DNA of 64,000 bases from Adiantum capillus-veneris (GCA_014529385.2 CM043944.1:169023740-169087739), one strand, 5' to 3'; counted from the first letter of the stretch, positions 22,301-32,028 are shown. Numbers and translations are program-made. Notes: generated by a model not told the origin, from the letters alone.

Positions 22301-24669
22301 TTCATAGGGGCGACTCTTGGATGCGGGGGCTGCGGTCCTAGCACAGGAGGTGGTAGCGGTGTAGCTTGTACAACATTTTGAGATCGAGGAACCATGTGTT
22401 GCGGTAGTTGCTCAACAGGTGGAGCAGGCATCAATACAGGAGCTCGAGGCGCATCCGTCCAGGCTACAGGTGGTCTATTTGCCATCATACGTTTGATCAT
22501 TAAACAATCCTTAGCTTGGTGACCATACCTACCACATGCGTTGCAAGTTCCATTAAATTTTACTCTAAACGTAGGGCACTCACTAGTGCTATGTGGACCT
22601 AAGCAAATGGAACACCATTGTTGCTCCCTTCTTGGATACATGTGACTATTTTGAGGGGGTCGATTATCCTTAAGAGACTCTTGGATTGCCTTGGTGAGGT
22701 CTGTCAAGAATGACTCAAATACCTTTGGCTCATTGGCAATGGGCTTTGCAGTCATGGGTTCATACTCAATGGCTTGTGAGCTAGTGGATCTCGTGTCAGT
22801 AGACACCCTCATGCCTGCTATCATCAAGTTGTCCTCTAATTGGATTGCATTGGCAGTGACATCTTCCCAGGTTGTGATACCTCTAATCACTAGTCCATTA
22901 TAGATTCCTTCATTCCTCAACCCTCGAATGAATCGATCAAGCAGTTGGTTATTGTTGAAGCGCTCATTTACAGGGCAACGAGAGTTTAAGTGCTTTAGAC
23001 GACTAATGAAGTCCCTTACTGACTCTCCTTCCTTACGTTCGGCCTTCTGTAGCTGAGATGCTACACCCCAAAGCACACCTTCTCGTATGTACTCCTTTAG
23101 AAACAACCTTCGAAGGGTAGGGTAGATTGTTTTCTCGTCCACCCTTAGGGTTCTATACCAATCTCCAGCCTTCCCACTTAATGTCAAGCTTAAGGCATTG
23201 CACTTATGTAGTTCGTTGCGTTCCCCTAAGGAATCACATACTTGTTCAAACACTTCAATGTGTTTCCTAGCATCTTCGTCCCCATTGAATTTTTGCGTGA
23301 GTTTGGCAATTTGTACTGCCTTACTTCTAGGCTCTCTATCAGATGCATGACGCATATTTTCCGCGATAGATCGACCTATGGTTTGAGCAAACGCTGCCAA
23401 GTCACCTATGTGAGGAGGCAGGGCCGGTGGAGGTACTCTTGGAATCATATGTGGGAGAGGGACAGGTACCGGTCTTGGCATATGTGTGGATGATGCAGGA
23501 TATGGAACATAACCGGGCATAGGTCCACTCGGATAAGGGCTAGGGAGCGGCACTTGAGGAGCATAAACAAGTGGTACAATTGGAGGTGTGGGGGCCATGT
23601 GTGCATAAGGGGCTAGAGGTACATATGGTCGAGGCCCCATATTAGGTACTACGACACTAGGTAGTGGCACTGCGCTAACCGTAGATGTCATCGGTACATT
23701 CTCTGTCAGGCTTATCCCTGGAGTGAGCACTGTGTTTTCCTTGATAGAGGGTTGAGCCAAGTTAGGGAAGCTAAAGTTTTCGCTCGGAGGCTCAGATTGC
23801 ATAGAGACCCCAGGTGAAATGACGTAAGATGGGTCCATGGGGCTCATTAGAGGAGTCTCCATTTGTGATAGAGTAGGCTGTTGAGCCTTGCTCGTATCCA
23901 GAAATCTCATAGGGCCAGTTGAGAGTATATTTACCCCTCGGTTTTGCCTTTCTGATTGAATAATGCCATGGATAACATTACAGATCATTTTCTGTTGATC
24001 TTCGATGCTCGTGGCACTAGAGGTGGATTGTACAATCTCTATCCATCCTACATGGTAGGCGTGGCTAGAGTGTAGATCCGTCAACACCTCAGTGTGGAGG
24101 TCGTATGTCCAATGATCATTAATGAACCATCCTTCTAGAGTCGACCTGTTAACGGTTTCTTGTGAGGTAGAAGCAATATTGCTCCCCGTGGTTTTACTTG
24201 TCACCAACGGTACTCTAGAGGGAACTTCTGAAGGAGGCAGCTCAACAGGGCCTTCTTGGTAAGAAGTTGGTAGGATATCCACATGGACACTCTTTGGGGG
24301 TGTGGGGTCCACGTGCGATGTGAAAGGAGATTCCACTTCCCCAGCCCCTTTGTGTGCTTCATTTGCATCAGGTTCCGAGCGAGTAGCTCTACCTAATGTT
24401 TCCATGAAACGGCTAAACATACTAGTACTAGGCTGTGGAGCTTCGGGAGGTGCATGGCCTTCTCTCTCAGTGTTTTGGGTAGGGTATGCTTCCATGATTT
24501 CTGAGTCGAAGGAGGAATCACTAGCGGCTATTTTAGGGTCTTGGGTGGTGCTACCTTGTGTCCCCGCTGAGGGTCTAGAGCTTATCGTGGATGGGTAATG
24601 GGTGTCCGTATGAACAGAGGAACCCTCAATATGCTCGTGTTCTAGCACCCGCCCAGAGCGTAAGTGCAT
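19396..24669 (-). CDS. Gypsy Gag-protease polyprotein, 1,757 residues, uninterrupted
   Basis: Starts at ATG 24669 (MHLRSGR) and is open throughout. The N-terminal 420 residues are proline- and serine-rich. A retrotransposon Gag capsid domain spans about 425-625 (FNGDEDARKHIEVFEQ, AGDWYRTL, FLKEYIREG, RFIRGLRNEG). Four zinc-knuckle-like motifs follow: CSICLGPHSTSEC and CNACGRYGHQAKDC near 685-725, then CYECGGPHRAAEC and CNRCGIDHLIAQC near 865-910. An aspartic protease lies near 1290-1400, with LDGGAG (Asp-Gly-Gly where Asp-Ser/Thr-Gly is usual) and ILGRPFM. The C-terminal 350 residues carry five W(V/I)PK motifs at about 1516, 1547, 1581, 1600 and 1645. Gag would form particles and package RNA and the protease would mature it. 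No polymerase follows. An intact frame this long implies a young copy or selection. Confidence 0.92.
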   Translation of the reverse strand: MHLRSGRVLEHEHIEGSSVHTDTHYPSTISSRPSAGTQGSTTQDPKIAASDSSFDSEIMEAYPTQNTEREGHAPPEAPQPSTSMFSRFMETLGRATRSEPDANEAHKGAGEVESPFTSHVDPTPPKSVHVDILPTSYQEGPVELPPSEVPSRVPLVTSKTTGSNIASTSQETVNRSTLEGWFINDHWTYDLHTEVLTDLHSSHAYHVGWIEIVQSTSSATSIEDQQKMICNVIHGIIQSERQNRGVNILSTGPMRFLDTSKAQQPTLSQMETPLMSPMDPSYVISPGVSMQSEPPSENFSFPNLAQPSIKENTVLTPGISLTENVPMTSTVSAVPLPSVVVPNMGPRPYVPLAPYAHMAPTPPIVPLVYAPQVPLPSPYPSGPMPGYVPYPASSTHMPRPVPVPLPHMIPRVPPPALPPHIGDLAAFAQTIGRSIAENMRHASDREPRSKAVQIAKLTQKFNGDEDARKHIEVFEQVCDSLGERNELHKCNALSLTLSGKAGDWYRTLRVDEKTIYPTLRRLFLKEYIREGVLWGVASQLQKAERKEGESVRDFISRLKHLNSRCPVNERFNNNQLLDRFIRGLRNEGIYNGLVIRGITTWEDVTANAIQLEDNLMIAGMRVSTDTRSTSSQAIEYEPMTAKPIANEPKVFESFLTDLTKAIQESLKDNRPPQNSHMYPRREQQWCSICLGPHSTSECPTFRVKFNGTCNACGRYGHQAKDCLMIKRMMANRPPVAWTDAPRAPVLMPAPPVEQLPQHMVPRSQNVVQATPLPPPVLGPQPPHPRVAPMNQVGCEPSNAYPDGCEEKIDTSIAYGLDTLEECPIYYMEDCWGQVKPVYQAAALASRGQNINTQARRPPLQCYECGGPHRAAECPVRLQKNAAQMQMNQGSTSAMPILTCNRCGIDHLIAQCPYNPNAPKITPLNLVEIASVTSPIPPVAPAYAITRSMLQGPGHILEERDTASVIQAKKKKTRRKRLQNTGNSKPSSKTNIGTRDDPVYMNDLEDDSDSVETMETITNTTKRKTDKENRNMEPNENRMRENHKEPLKTPQVFPNPIQDPQDKPQGQKGKNRKKKIGTYPNPVDEIEQVKLLRGLVEKTQRKLEPEPMHVKIHDTVFPTQVHPPHRNHRPLAISSIIQEGSEDGTSESEHTPFLLERMFNEGIPDPIEEYEIPSSPVPSQGPTPCKMPMNVAKLMDFMSSEVRTTIIAKLYGDPELFLALRAFLNGELRTGLPQFAQPNRPDSIMIDEENHVQSLDLDGHESVIEVPINELGQYFEGDESNATLPITTKGLTIKGILDGGAGLSIITKDCWESMGKPRLSVTNIVVKMANGTIAKPMGMLKDLKIKVLGHKVRHTFIVMDFSKHLMSYEMILGRPFMREAQMVHDWSKNHVYLQFQDSVLRVDLVTGKVHPLGTKTIIDHRSDTTVHSAPLQYCYTCKKDTDIGQDSPYMDVLPGMTESDNVDWVHLASTIDTWGNRGTTWVTPEGDEMPIPLNMLQAMHIASNKTHPNVTKKTYKWVPKAFLATISSAKKQKPCKKRTTRSKKTYKWVPKAFLATISSAKKQKPCKKRTTRSKKSKKMLRWIPKRLLEAQGYYQGNDQIWVPKRRLCSYLSPDPSEPNPVAPKRINDRGKKKITECYTPAPELVWVPKKERFVPPSSGRGESHEASSSSCNTSIEVKASTQPPSIVVDLHEATKESTPPSVQESPDEPLQVRSWESTLPPLQLDEAPRVIENYWQKSSPITNWNNWFQRVTSSFQKV
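19945..20135 (-). repeat. 93 bp in-frame tandem duplication in the Gag-protease ORF
   Basis: Two nearly identical 93 bp units encode 31 residues each, beginning TYKWVPKAFL and ending RTTRSKK. The copies differ by at most a few bases, so the duplication is recent and adds one W(V/I)PK module. Confidence 0.9.
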
Positions 24670-25642
24670 GTGCTTTTGATACCCTAAGGTGTCAAAAAGC
24701 TGCTCTAGGAGGCCTTGCGACTAGTTTTTAGCGTGTTTTTTGTTTGTTTTTTTGCTAGATTTTTTAAAGCGTGTCGTGGAATGGGCCGTGTGATAGCTCG
24801 AAACGAGCGTATCGGTCAGAGGGTCGTGCCGTGCTTTATAGCCCTCCGTTTGGTCACTCTATGCCCTCGGAATCCCTAAAACTGTCAATTTTCAGTAGGG
24901 AACTAGGCCCAAACTAGAAAGTCTAAGGGTGCAAGTGGGAAGAGAAAGGAGGAGAGTGGAGGACTTGTCCCACATGCTCTCATTCTCTCTTGAGGGAGTA
25001 GGGTATATATATATAAGAGTGAGTATAGTGTATATCATAAGACTGAGGACTGAGGCCTGGGCTTGGGCTTGGGGAAATGATCCCGATCCCGATCTATCTT
25101 TTATACAAACCAACCCGTCCGTTTTAAGAGTCACGTTTTTTATTTTCGAAAAAATTCGCCGCCCGCTCACTCGCGTCTTTATTTTCTGATTTTTTTTTAA
25201 ATTATTATTTTTTTTTCCAGGATTTTTTTTTCAAAATAAATAAATAAATATTTTTTTAATGCAAAAAATACAGAAATTGAAAACGCAGAAATTGAAAATG
25301 CAGAAATGTAGAAAATTGAAAAAACGCAGAAATGCAGAAAATTGCAGAAATTGAAAATGCAGAAATGCAGAAAATTGAAAAAACACAGAAATGCAGAAAA
25401 TTGCAGAAATTGAAAACGCCGAACTTGAAAATGCAGAAATTGCAGAAAATTGAAAAAACGCAGAAATGCAGAAAATTACAGAAATTGAAAAAACGCAGAC
25501 AATAGCAGAAATCGAAACTTGACAGCAAATGCAGAAAACGCAAAAAACAGAAATCTCCATACACTCCTTCCCTGCCTTTCCTATGATAGAAATTGCACCA
25601 CAAGGAAGCGTAAAGTGCTAACCGAGCTTAGTGTAGGGCATA
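24670..25642 (-). other. Leader of the polymerase-less gypsy element
   Basis: Untranslated region between the primer site and the Gag start. It has no convincing ORF. It includes an AT-rich repeat array at 25255-25545 and T/A homopolymer runs near 25190-25260. Packaging signals would be expected here, but none can be named from sequence. Confidence 0.65.
25255..25545 (-). repeat. GCAGAAATTGAAAA minisatellite in gypsy leader
   Basis: About 290 bp built from variants of GCAGAAAATTGAAAAAAC, GCAGAAATGCAGAAAATT and GCAGAAATTGAAAA in irregular order, with higher-order periods of roughly 35-60 bp. Open frames across it are a by-product of the repeat and are unlikely to encode protein. Confidence 0.85.
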
Positions 25643-25660
25643 TCCCCGGCAGCGGCGCCA
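25643..25660 (-). other. Primer-binding site of the polymerase-less gypsy element
   Basis: The minus strand reads TGGCGCCGCTGCCGGGGA, four bases after the LTR end. This matches the plant Tat/Athila-type primer site (TGGCGCCGTTGCCGGGGA in many families) with one difference. Confidence 0.9.
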
Positions 25661-25664
25661 AAAA

Positions 25665-25790
25665 TGTGCGCTCCTTGCCGCACTGTCGAAGCAAGGGACT
25701 TGCCAATACACCGTATGCGAGCCACAAACGGCTCCAAGCACACAACAAGCCTAAACTAGCAAGCTCAAGAGAACAAAGGGTGTGTCACTC
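25665..25790 (-). repeat. Last 126 bp of the split 5' LTR
   Basis: Identical to 17211-17336. The match ends abruptly at 25790, where LINE-like sequence starts. Together with 14519-14931 it accounts for all but about 42 bp of one LTR. Confidence 0.92.
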
Positions 25791-26545
25791 TTTAATTGCA
25801 CTTGAGACCAAGAATAAGAGGAAAAATGTAGATTCGAGGGAGGGTTCTCCTTCGGTGACCCCCAAGAAGACTGTTAAGATACGCCCTTAGCTCTCTTCTC
25901 GCAATTATGTACCTCTTGAAGTGAAATCTGTGGTGCAAAAACCTCTTGCTTGCAATGACAATTGCATTCTTGCGGATGCATGGAATAAGGTGATAACTCT
26001 TACAGAGATGCAGTGATTCCTGGGGCTCACTGGGGAATTTTTCATCTCTTTTTGAGAGCCTTTAAAAGAGTCTTTTCTCTACATGATAAATATTGCAAGG
26101 TGTAAACAAAATCTTCGTTATCTTGGAAAGAGGGTTTGCTAAAATTGTTGCCTAAGCAAGCGCTTTGTGAGCAGTGCTCACATTCGTAGCCAATTACTCT
26201 TATGCCATATATTTATATAATCCTAGCAAAAATGATTGTTAATTGTATCAAGGAACCTATGGTGGGTATCCATTCGACGTAGTACGGTGTCATCCCTCAT
26301 CGCCAAATTTTGGATGGTTCAGCTAATGTCTTGATTGCAATGGAATATGCCAAATATACTCGGCATGATGTACTCATAATGCAGGTAGACATTGAAAAGG
26401 CCTTTGATACAGTACAGTGGGATTTCGTTGCCGCTACAATGCGAGCCCTTAGATTTGGTCAAAAGTTAACCAATGTTGTATATTTTTTATATGCTCACAA
26501 TACGTCTTCAGGCCTTCTTGATGGTGAGTTGACCGAACCTTGGCC
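25791..26545 (+). pseudogene. LINE remnant: ORF1 end and reverse transcriptase start
   Basis: 25791-25890 is open and lysine-rich and ends in a KKTVKIRP-stop segment, like the tail of a LINE ORF1. After about 300 bp of degraded sequence, 26190-26545 holds the start of an L1-type reverse transcriptase: KMIVNCI, then a GVIPHRQILD block, MQVDIEKAFDTVQW and MRALRFG. The endonuclease and most of the polymerase are absent. The stretch stops near 26545, where gypsy RNase H sequence begins in the same direction. The left edge is an inversion breakpoint. Confidence 0.75.
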
Positions 26546-28567
26546 TCTTGGGTATGTGTGCATACTATAGACGCTTCATAGAAAAATTCTCCCTCATAGC
26601 AGGACCATTGCATGACCTAACAAAAAAGAACGTTAAGTATGCATGGACTACCAAGGAGAACACTGCTTTTAAAAATCTTAAAGAGAAGCTTATCTCTCAA
26701 CCTGTGCTTACACTTTTGGATCTCTCAAAGCCATTTGAGGTCCAATGTGATGCTTGTGGTGATTGCCTTGGAGCCGTGCTGCTCCAAGAAGGGCACGCCA
26801 TAGCATATGAAAGTCGAAGGCTCGACTCAGTTGAGCAAGCTCTAGGCATATATGACAAGGAACTCCTCACAGTTCTACATGCCTTAGACACGTGGAAGCA
26901 CTACTTATTGGGGATTCCTTTCATTCTGCAGACGAATCACCAAAGCCTCAAGTACTTCATGACGCAGACCAAGCTCTTCGACAAACAAATGAGGTGGGCA
27001 AACTTCCTTTCGCAATTTCATTTTCATATTGCTCACATTGCTGGCAAGCATAATCAAGTAGACGTTGCACTCTCAAGACGGCCGAGAGTGAATGCGGTTT
27101 CCATAGCAACTCACAATGATCTATCTTCTATGATAGATGAGTACGCTATCGATTCCGATTTTAAAGATGTGATGTCGGCCCTTGCACTAGGGAAGAAAGA
27201 GGAACCAGTTACCTTACAAGATGGTTATCTTCTCTATGGTAATAGGCTATGTGTTACTAACTCACTACGTGAGAAAGTAATGTATGAATCTCATGCTCCT
27301 CCATATGTGGGGCATAGAGGGATTCAAGCTACCCTAAGAGGGATAGAAATGTACTTCTATTGGCCTACCATGAAAGCGAACATACAAAAGTATGTTTCAA
27401 AATGTGTGGTTTGCCAAAAGACAAAGTTTGATAGAGGGAAGCAACCTGGTTTGCTTCAACCTTTGCCAATCCCTAATTCACCCTGGGAGAGCATATCCAT
27501 GGATTTTATCTTTGGATTGCCTAAGTCTATCCATGGGAATACGGGAATATGGACAATAGTAGACAGGTTCAGCAAACAAGCGCATTTCATACCTGCCAAA
27601 AAGACTATTAAGGCCCATCAAATGGCAACCCTCTTTATATCACAAATCTTTAAGTACCACGGCTTGCCAATGTCAATAGTGTCGGATAGAGATCCTAGAA
27701 TGACCAGCAATTTCTGGAAGGGTCTCTTTGAGAATTTAGGTACAAGGTTAAATTTATCTTCGGCCTATCACCCGCAAACGGATCTTCAAAGTGAGATAGC
27801 TAACCTAACAATTCTTGATCTACTCAAAGCTTATGTCACTGAAGTAGATCAAAGATCCCAATGGGAGAAGTACTTACCTTTAGTGGAGTATGCTTACAAT
27901 AACACAGTACATACATCCACGGGAAAAGCACCTTTTGAGGTAATTGAGGGAAGATCAAAAAGTCCCCTGCTACTTAAGGTACATGGGAAGATCTTCGTTG
28001 TAGATGAATATAGCCGCGACCTACAAGAATCTTTCCAAAAGATTAAAGATGCTATATCCATCTCACAGCAAAGGCAAAAGGCTGCTGCTAACAAGCACAG
28101 AAGAGCCCTGACCTTTAAAGAAAATGATTGGGTCTTGCTTAAATTTCCCAAGGCTCGATTAAGGCACACGACGGGCAAGAATCCTACGGGACACCAAAAA
28201 TACTATGCTAAACTAGCAAAAAGGTACTATGGCCCCTTTCAGATTCTTAAGCCAATCAATGAGACGGCTTATCAGCTCAAGTTGCCCAACCACAGGCTCA
28301 TACACAATGCTTTTCATGTGAGCCTGTTAAAGCCTTACCAAGGAGAGCCACCCCAAGAAGCAACCATAGAAGACCCACCGGAGATTGAAGACCAAGAAGA
28401 GGTATTGCAGCCAGAGTCCATTCTCCGACACGAAGACAAGGTATTGAGAGGTGGTAAGATTATCTGACGGTATCTTATTAAGTTTAAGAATTATCCTTTC
28501 GAAGATGCTAGATGGATGCAATGCATGCAATTAAAGGATAACCTAAACCTTGTCAATGCTTACAATC
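26546..28567 (+). pseudogene. Gypsy RNase H, integrase and chromodomain fragment
   Basis: Open for 639 codons, then stopped. It starts in the end of reverse transcriptase (YYRRFIEKFS), followed by RNase H (CDACGDCLGAVL, YDKELLTVLHAL), where the third acidic site reads TNHQSLKYF instead of TDHQSLKYF and VADALSR reads VDVALSR. Integrase follows with the H-H-C-C zinc region (SHAPPYVGHRG, CVVCQK), MDFIFGLP, SDRDPRMTS and QSEIAN, so the Asp-Asp-Glu set is present. A chromodomain-like end continues past TGA 28465-28467 into RYLIKFKNYPFEDARW. The stop lies where the family has arginine, consistent with CGA to TGA. It is a chromovirus-type gypsy missing gag, protease and most of the polymerase, and catalytically damaged. 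Confidence 0.88.
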
Positions 28568-30598
28568 ATTCCCTAGAGTAAGCAAATGTAAATATGTTTT
28601 AAATGATCAATGTTTTTGTCTTATAAGACTCTTTCTCTTTTTCTTTATTGTGCGCAAATGTTAAGAAGCATGCATGCTTAAGATGAAGTTTGCGGAGACG
28701 ACGTCTCCCAAACACCAAGTAGAGCTTGTCACTCTACTATGGAAGATTGATAGGACTAATGCGCAGACATGCTTGCGGCAGCTTCGGCTCTCAAGCGCCA
28801 AATGGATTAGTCATCCATTGTGGAATGGTGTCGTAGGGTAAAATAGGGATCCTATATCCGCTAAGCAAAAGACTAATAACTATGCTTTATCATCTCTACC
28901 TCATAGTCGAGGACGACCATGATTTCAAGAGAGAGGTAATGTCAGAATAACTAATATCGAATTCTCCTAAATGATTTTCTCATGCTAAACTGATCATTTA
29001 ATATGGGGAAGTACCAGGGGAGAAACGGGGGGGAGAAACAGCTAGATTATTAGTAAGGCTAGCAGACTGGTCACAGTAGGGGGGCCCATAGCAGGGATCC
29101 AAAGGGGTACCATCTACAGAAGAGCAATGTGCAATGTGCAATGAATGGGCTCCAAAGACCTTAGGGTTCGGCCCATTAAGACTTCCAAAAGGTTAACTTC
29201 CAAAACTTCAAAGTGTAAGTCCAATGGTCAAATGTTAATGGAATTGGATGCTTTGTGTGTGTACAAAAATCCAAATAGCTAGAGGACAAGTTAGAGGGCG
29301 AGTTGGGAAGATGACAAAGCTTGAGAAGTGACTAGACACACACACTATACACCTAAGCTTATCCTTTCCACAAAGTAAAGAGGACACGTGTCAGGCATGC
29401 AAAGAAACCCCCAATTCTTGCCTGAATTCTATTGGATGGGCGCAGAGGTGGACCAATGAGAAGTCAGCTAGTGTAAACTAAAATTTTATTTTTATAAATG
29501 CTCAAAAAAATAACCAATAAGAAATAGTCTCCTTAAAAGACTATTGGACAGTCAAAAGGTTCAATGATAATTAAGCAGTTCCTAAAATTGCTTAATTCCT
29601 ATTGGCCAAAGGACTAAAAGGTCCAATAGCAAAGCAGATAATTAAATTAATTATTTGGCATTTACAAAATGGAAAAAAGGATGGACACTTGTCACAAGGC
29701 TCTTGATTGGGCCTCTCAAAGGCTATTGGCCAAATTATTTACGGGCCAATAGGAAGCGAGCAAGAGTAAAACTCATACGCAAATACTATTGGCTAGGCTT
29801 TTCAAGGGCCAATAGGAATGTAACATGAGTAATTGGCAAGGGGGGTCAACCAAGAGGAGAGATGGGGCTGTTTTGAAGGGCATTATTCCACACACACTCA
29901 CACAACTCATGTGTAGAGCAAGAAAATCATCTCCTTCCCCAAGCTTTAATGGAAAGCTCATCTTCTTCTCCAAGTTTGAGAATGCAGGCCTGCACCAACA
30001 ATCTTGGATATGGAATGCAAATCCAACCAAGAGCTAAGCTTCAATGCCATGCTTCTCTCCTCTATTATCTAATTACTAAGCTAAGCTAAGCTACAAGAGT
30101 AATTAAGTGAGGAAATACTTCTTTCTCGGAAGAATACTCCTTCTTCCTCTAGATCTACTCTCATACCCCGTTAGCTCTCACCATCTTCGAAGGTGTGTGA
30201 GGTCTTGGGTGTGAGACCAACGATTAATTGATGTTATGTGTTATCACGTGTAAGTTTGGTGCATGAAGCTTCCATCTTCATAGCACCGACAAGTTTTTAC
30301 CAAGGAACACAAAGAATTGTATTGTACAAAGTTTCTCTTAATGGGAGAAGTTATAATACAAATGCCTAATGGAAGGGGCACCGGTCCATGTAAATCCAAT
30401 CCTCAATAGTTGTCAATTGTTCTATTTCTCTCCCCCTTTCAAGTATTGTTATGCCAAACTAATTAGGTGTTATGCTAATGTTGTTATCTCCAACCAAGCA
30501 CTCTTGTATGCTCATTAGGAATTTGCTCTTAATGAAATGCTCACTATGTTAAGTTATTTTCCGCTATTTACAAGCTTTATAGACCAGTAATTGTTACA
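28568..30598 (+). repeat. Gypsy 3' untranslated region and probable 3' LTR
   Basis: After the chromodomain end, 28568-28940 is non-coding. AAGAGAGAGGTAA followed by TGTCAGAATAAC near 28941 resembles a polypurine tract and LTR start, and GTAATTGTTACA near 30598 could be the LTR end. No second copy is in the window, so both ends are inferred. CAAT-like CCAATAG(G/C) and CTATTGG segments recur densely at 29450-29830. Confidence 0.35.
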
Positions 30599-31089
30599 GG
30601 TCTTGTGGACATGGATGCCAAGTATGGCACTCTTTACCTAGCAAAAAGTAAGGTCAACATCCACATGCTCTTCCTCAGTATACTATAACTCCTCCATGGT
30701 GATGAGACTTTGCTGCCCACTAATCAATCTTCTCTACAACACATTTTCTAGAACCGTGCTTCTCTGTTCACCACTTTCAACTTGGCCTCTTGGCTCCTCG
30801 TAAAAGGACATGGTTGCCTTCAAAACTATTTTGATGGTGTTCGACCTCTCGTATACTTGTACCATCGTCTCTGCAAAAGGGTAAGAAAATTCACGATAAG
30901 GTGTGGACACGTGGCTTATTACATCGTGGTGTAGTGCTCAATACTTCGTGAGATTCCCCCATTATTTTAGCCCCTCCTCCCCCAAAATCACACGAACAAA
31001 AAAACCTGCACGTGCACTTTCACCTCCCCCCTCCTCCGCACTCTATGCGCCCTCTGCAACCCCACCCCCCAGAGACCTATCTCCAAGAC

Positions 31090-31163
<74 letters not shown>

Positions 31164-31318
31164 CGAGCCAGTCTGAATTTCCCTTGACCTCTTGCTACGA
31201 CTGTTGCTTCTTGACACAGAGCAAATGCCCTGTAGTTGTTGTGCCAGTCTGAATTTCCCTCGACCTCCTGCTACGACTATTGCTTCTTGACACAGAGCAA
31301 ATGACCTGTAGTTGTCGT

Positions 31319-31382
<64 letters not shown>

Positions 31383-31836
31383 CAAGTGGTAACCATGCAT
31401 AGAAAATACGGAGAGAGAGAGAGAGAGAGTGGCACTTAACGAGAGAAAAGTACACAGAGAAGGATAAAGAGTGGACAGAGAAAGGCATCTCTTAACGATT
31501 CTTCTTAAAGCGGGATTACAAATGAATCGTAGGGACATACTTGCACTACAGGAATTTGAGAAATTTCCTATTAAATAATTATGGCACAATAGTTTCTTGG
31601 TACTACGCCGCCGCCATGTGAACCCAGCCCTGTGTCAATGATGTTTGGTCGGTAAAATTGGTAATAGGTTGGCATGAGTGTGTGGGACTGTGTAAAAAGC
31701 ATTCGGCCATGCGACAGAACGAGGTGGACTCGTGTGTAGTTGTGTGGGGCGAAAGGCAGGCAGTGCCCAGCTCCATGGGGGCGCTCGTGCCCACAGAAAC
31801 TTCACCCTCTTTAAGCGAAAGCAACCCATCACTGGC

Positions 31837-31881
<45 letters not shown>

Positions 31882-31983
31882 ACAAGCTGCCAAGATAATG
31901 GAATTGATTGCATTTTGTCCGCTGTTGCCTTGATATGGTGAAGGACTTCTGCCACCCATAGTCATAGACAAGACAACGATCAG

Positions 31984-32028
<45 letters not shown>

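Larger units (their letters stand above)
17211..25790 (-). mobile_element. Polymerase-less Ty3/gypsy element (TR-GAG-like), 5' LTR split
   Basis: Read on the minus strand: last 126 bp of the 5' LTR (25790-25665), primer site, long leader, a Gag-protease ORF of 1,757 residues, 1.6 kb of non-coding sequence, polypurine tract GGAAGGGGGGCA, and a complete 579 bp 3' LTR. No reverse transcriptase, RNase H or integrase is present, so it would need proteins from another element. The LTR pieces are almost identical, pointing to recent insertion. The target was the copia 2 RNase H (GATAT on both sides). The TGGCGCC-type primer site fits the Tat/Athila branch of plant gypsy elements. Confidence 0.88.

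Noticed and set aside
19580-24598. Many plus-strand ORFs opposite the 1,757-residue frame
   Set aside because: Shadow frames of a long GC-balanced coding sequence, with no motifs.
25255-25545. CRISPR-like array or phenylalanine-rich membrane protein on the minus strand
   Set aside because: Units are irregular with no spacer structure, the genome is eukaryotic, and the frame follows from the repeat.
14932-25790. Reading the inverted block as an assembly error only
   Set aside because: A simple misjoin at an LTR would usually keep a full LTR. Here both sides of the break fit one inversion with a 42 bp loss and matching LINE edges. Read support still needs checking, so it is kept as a finding.
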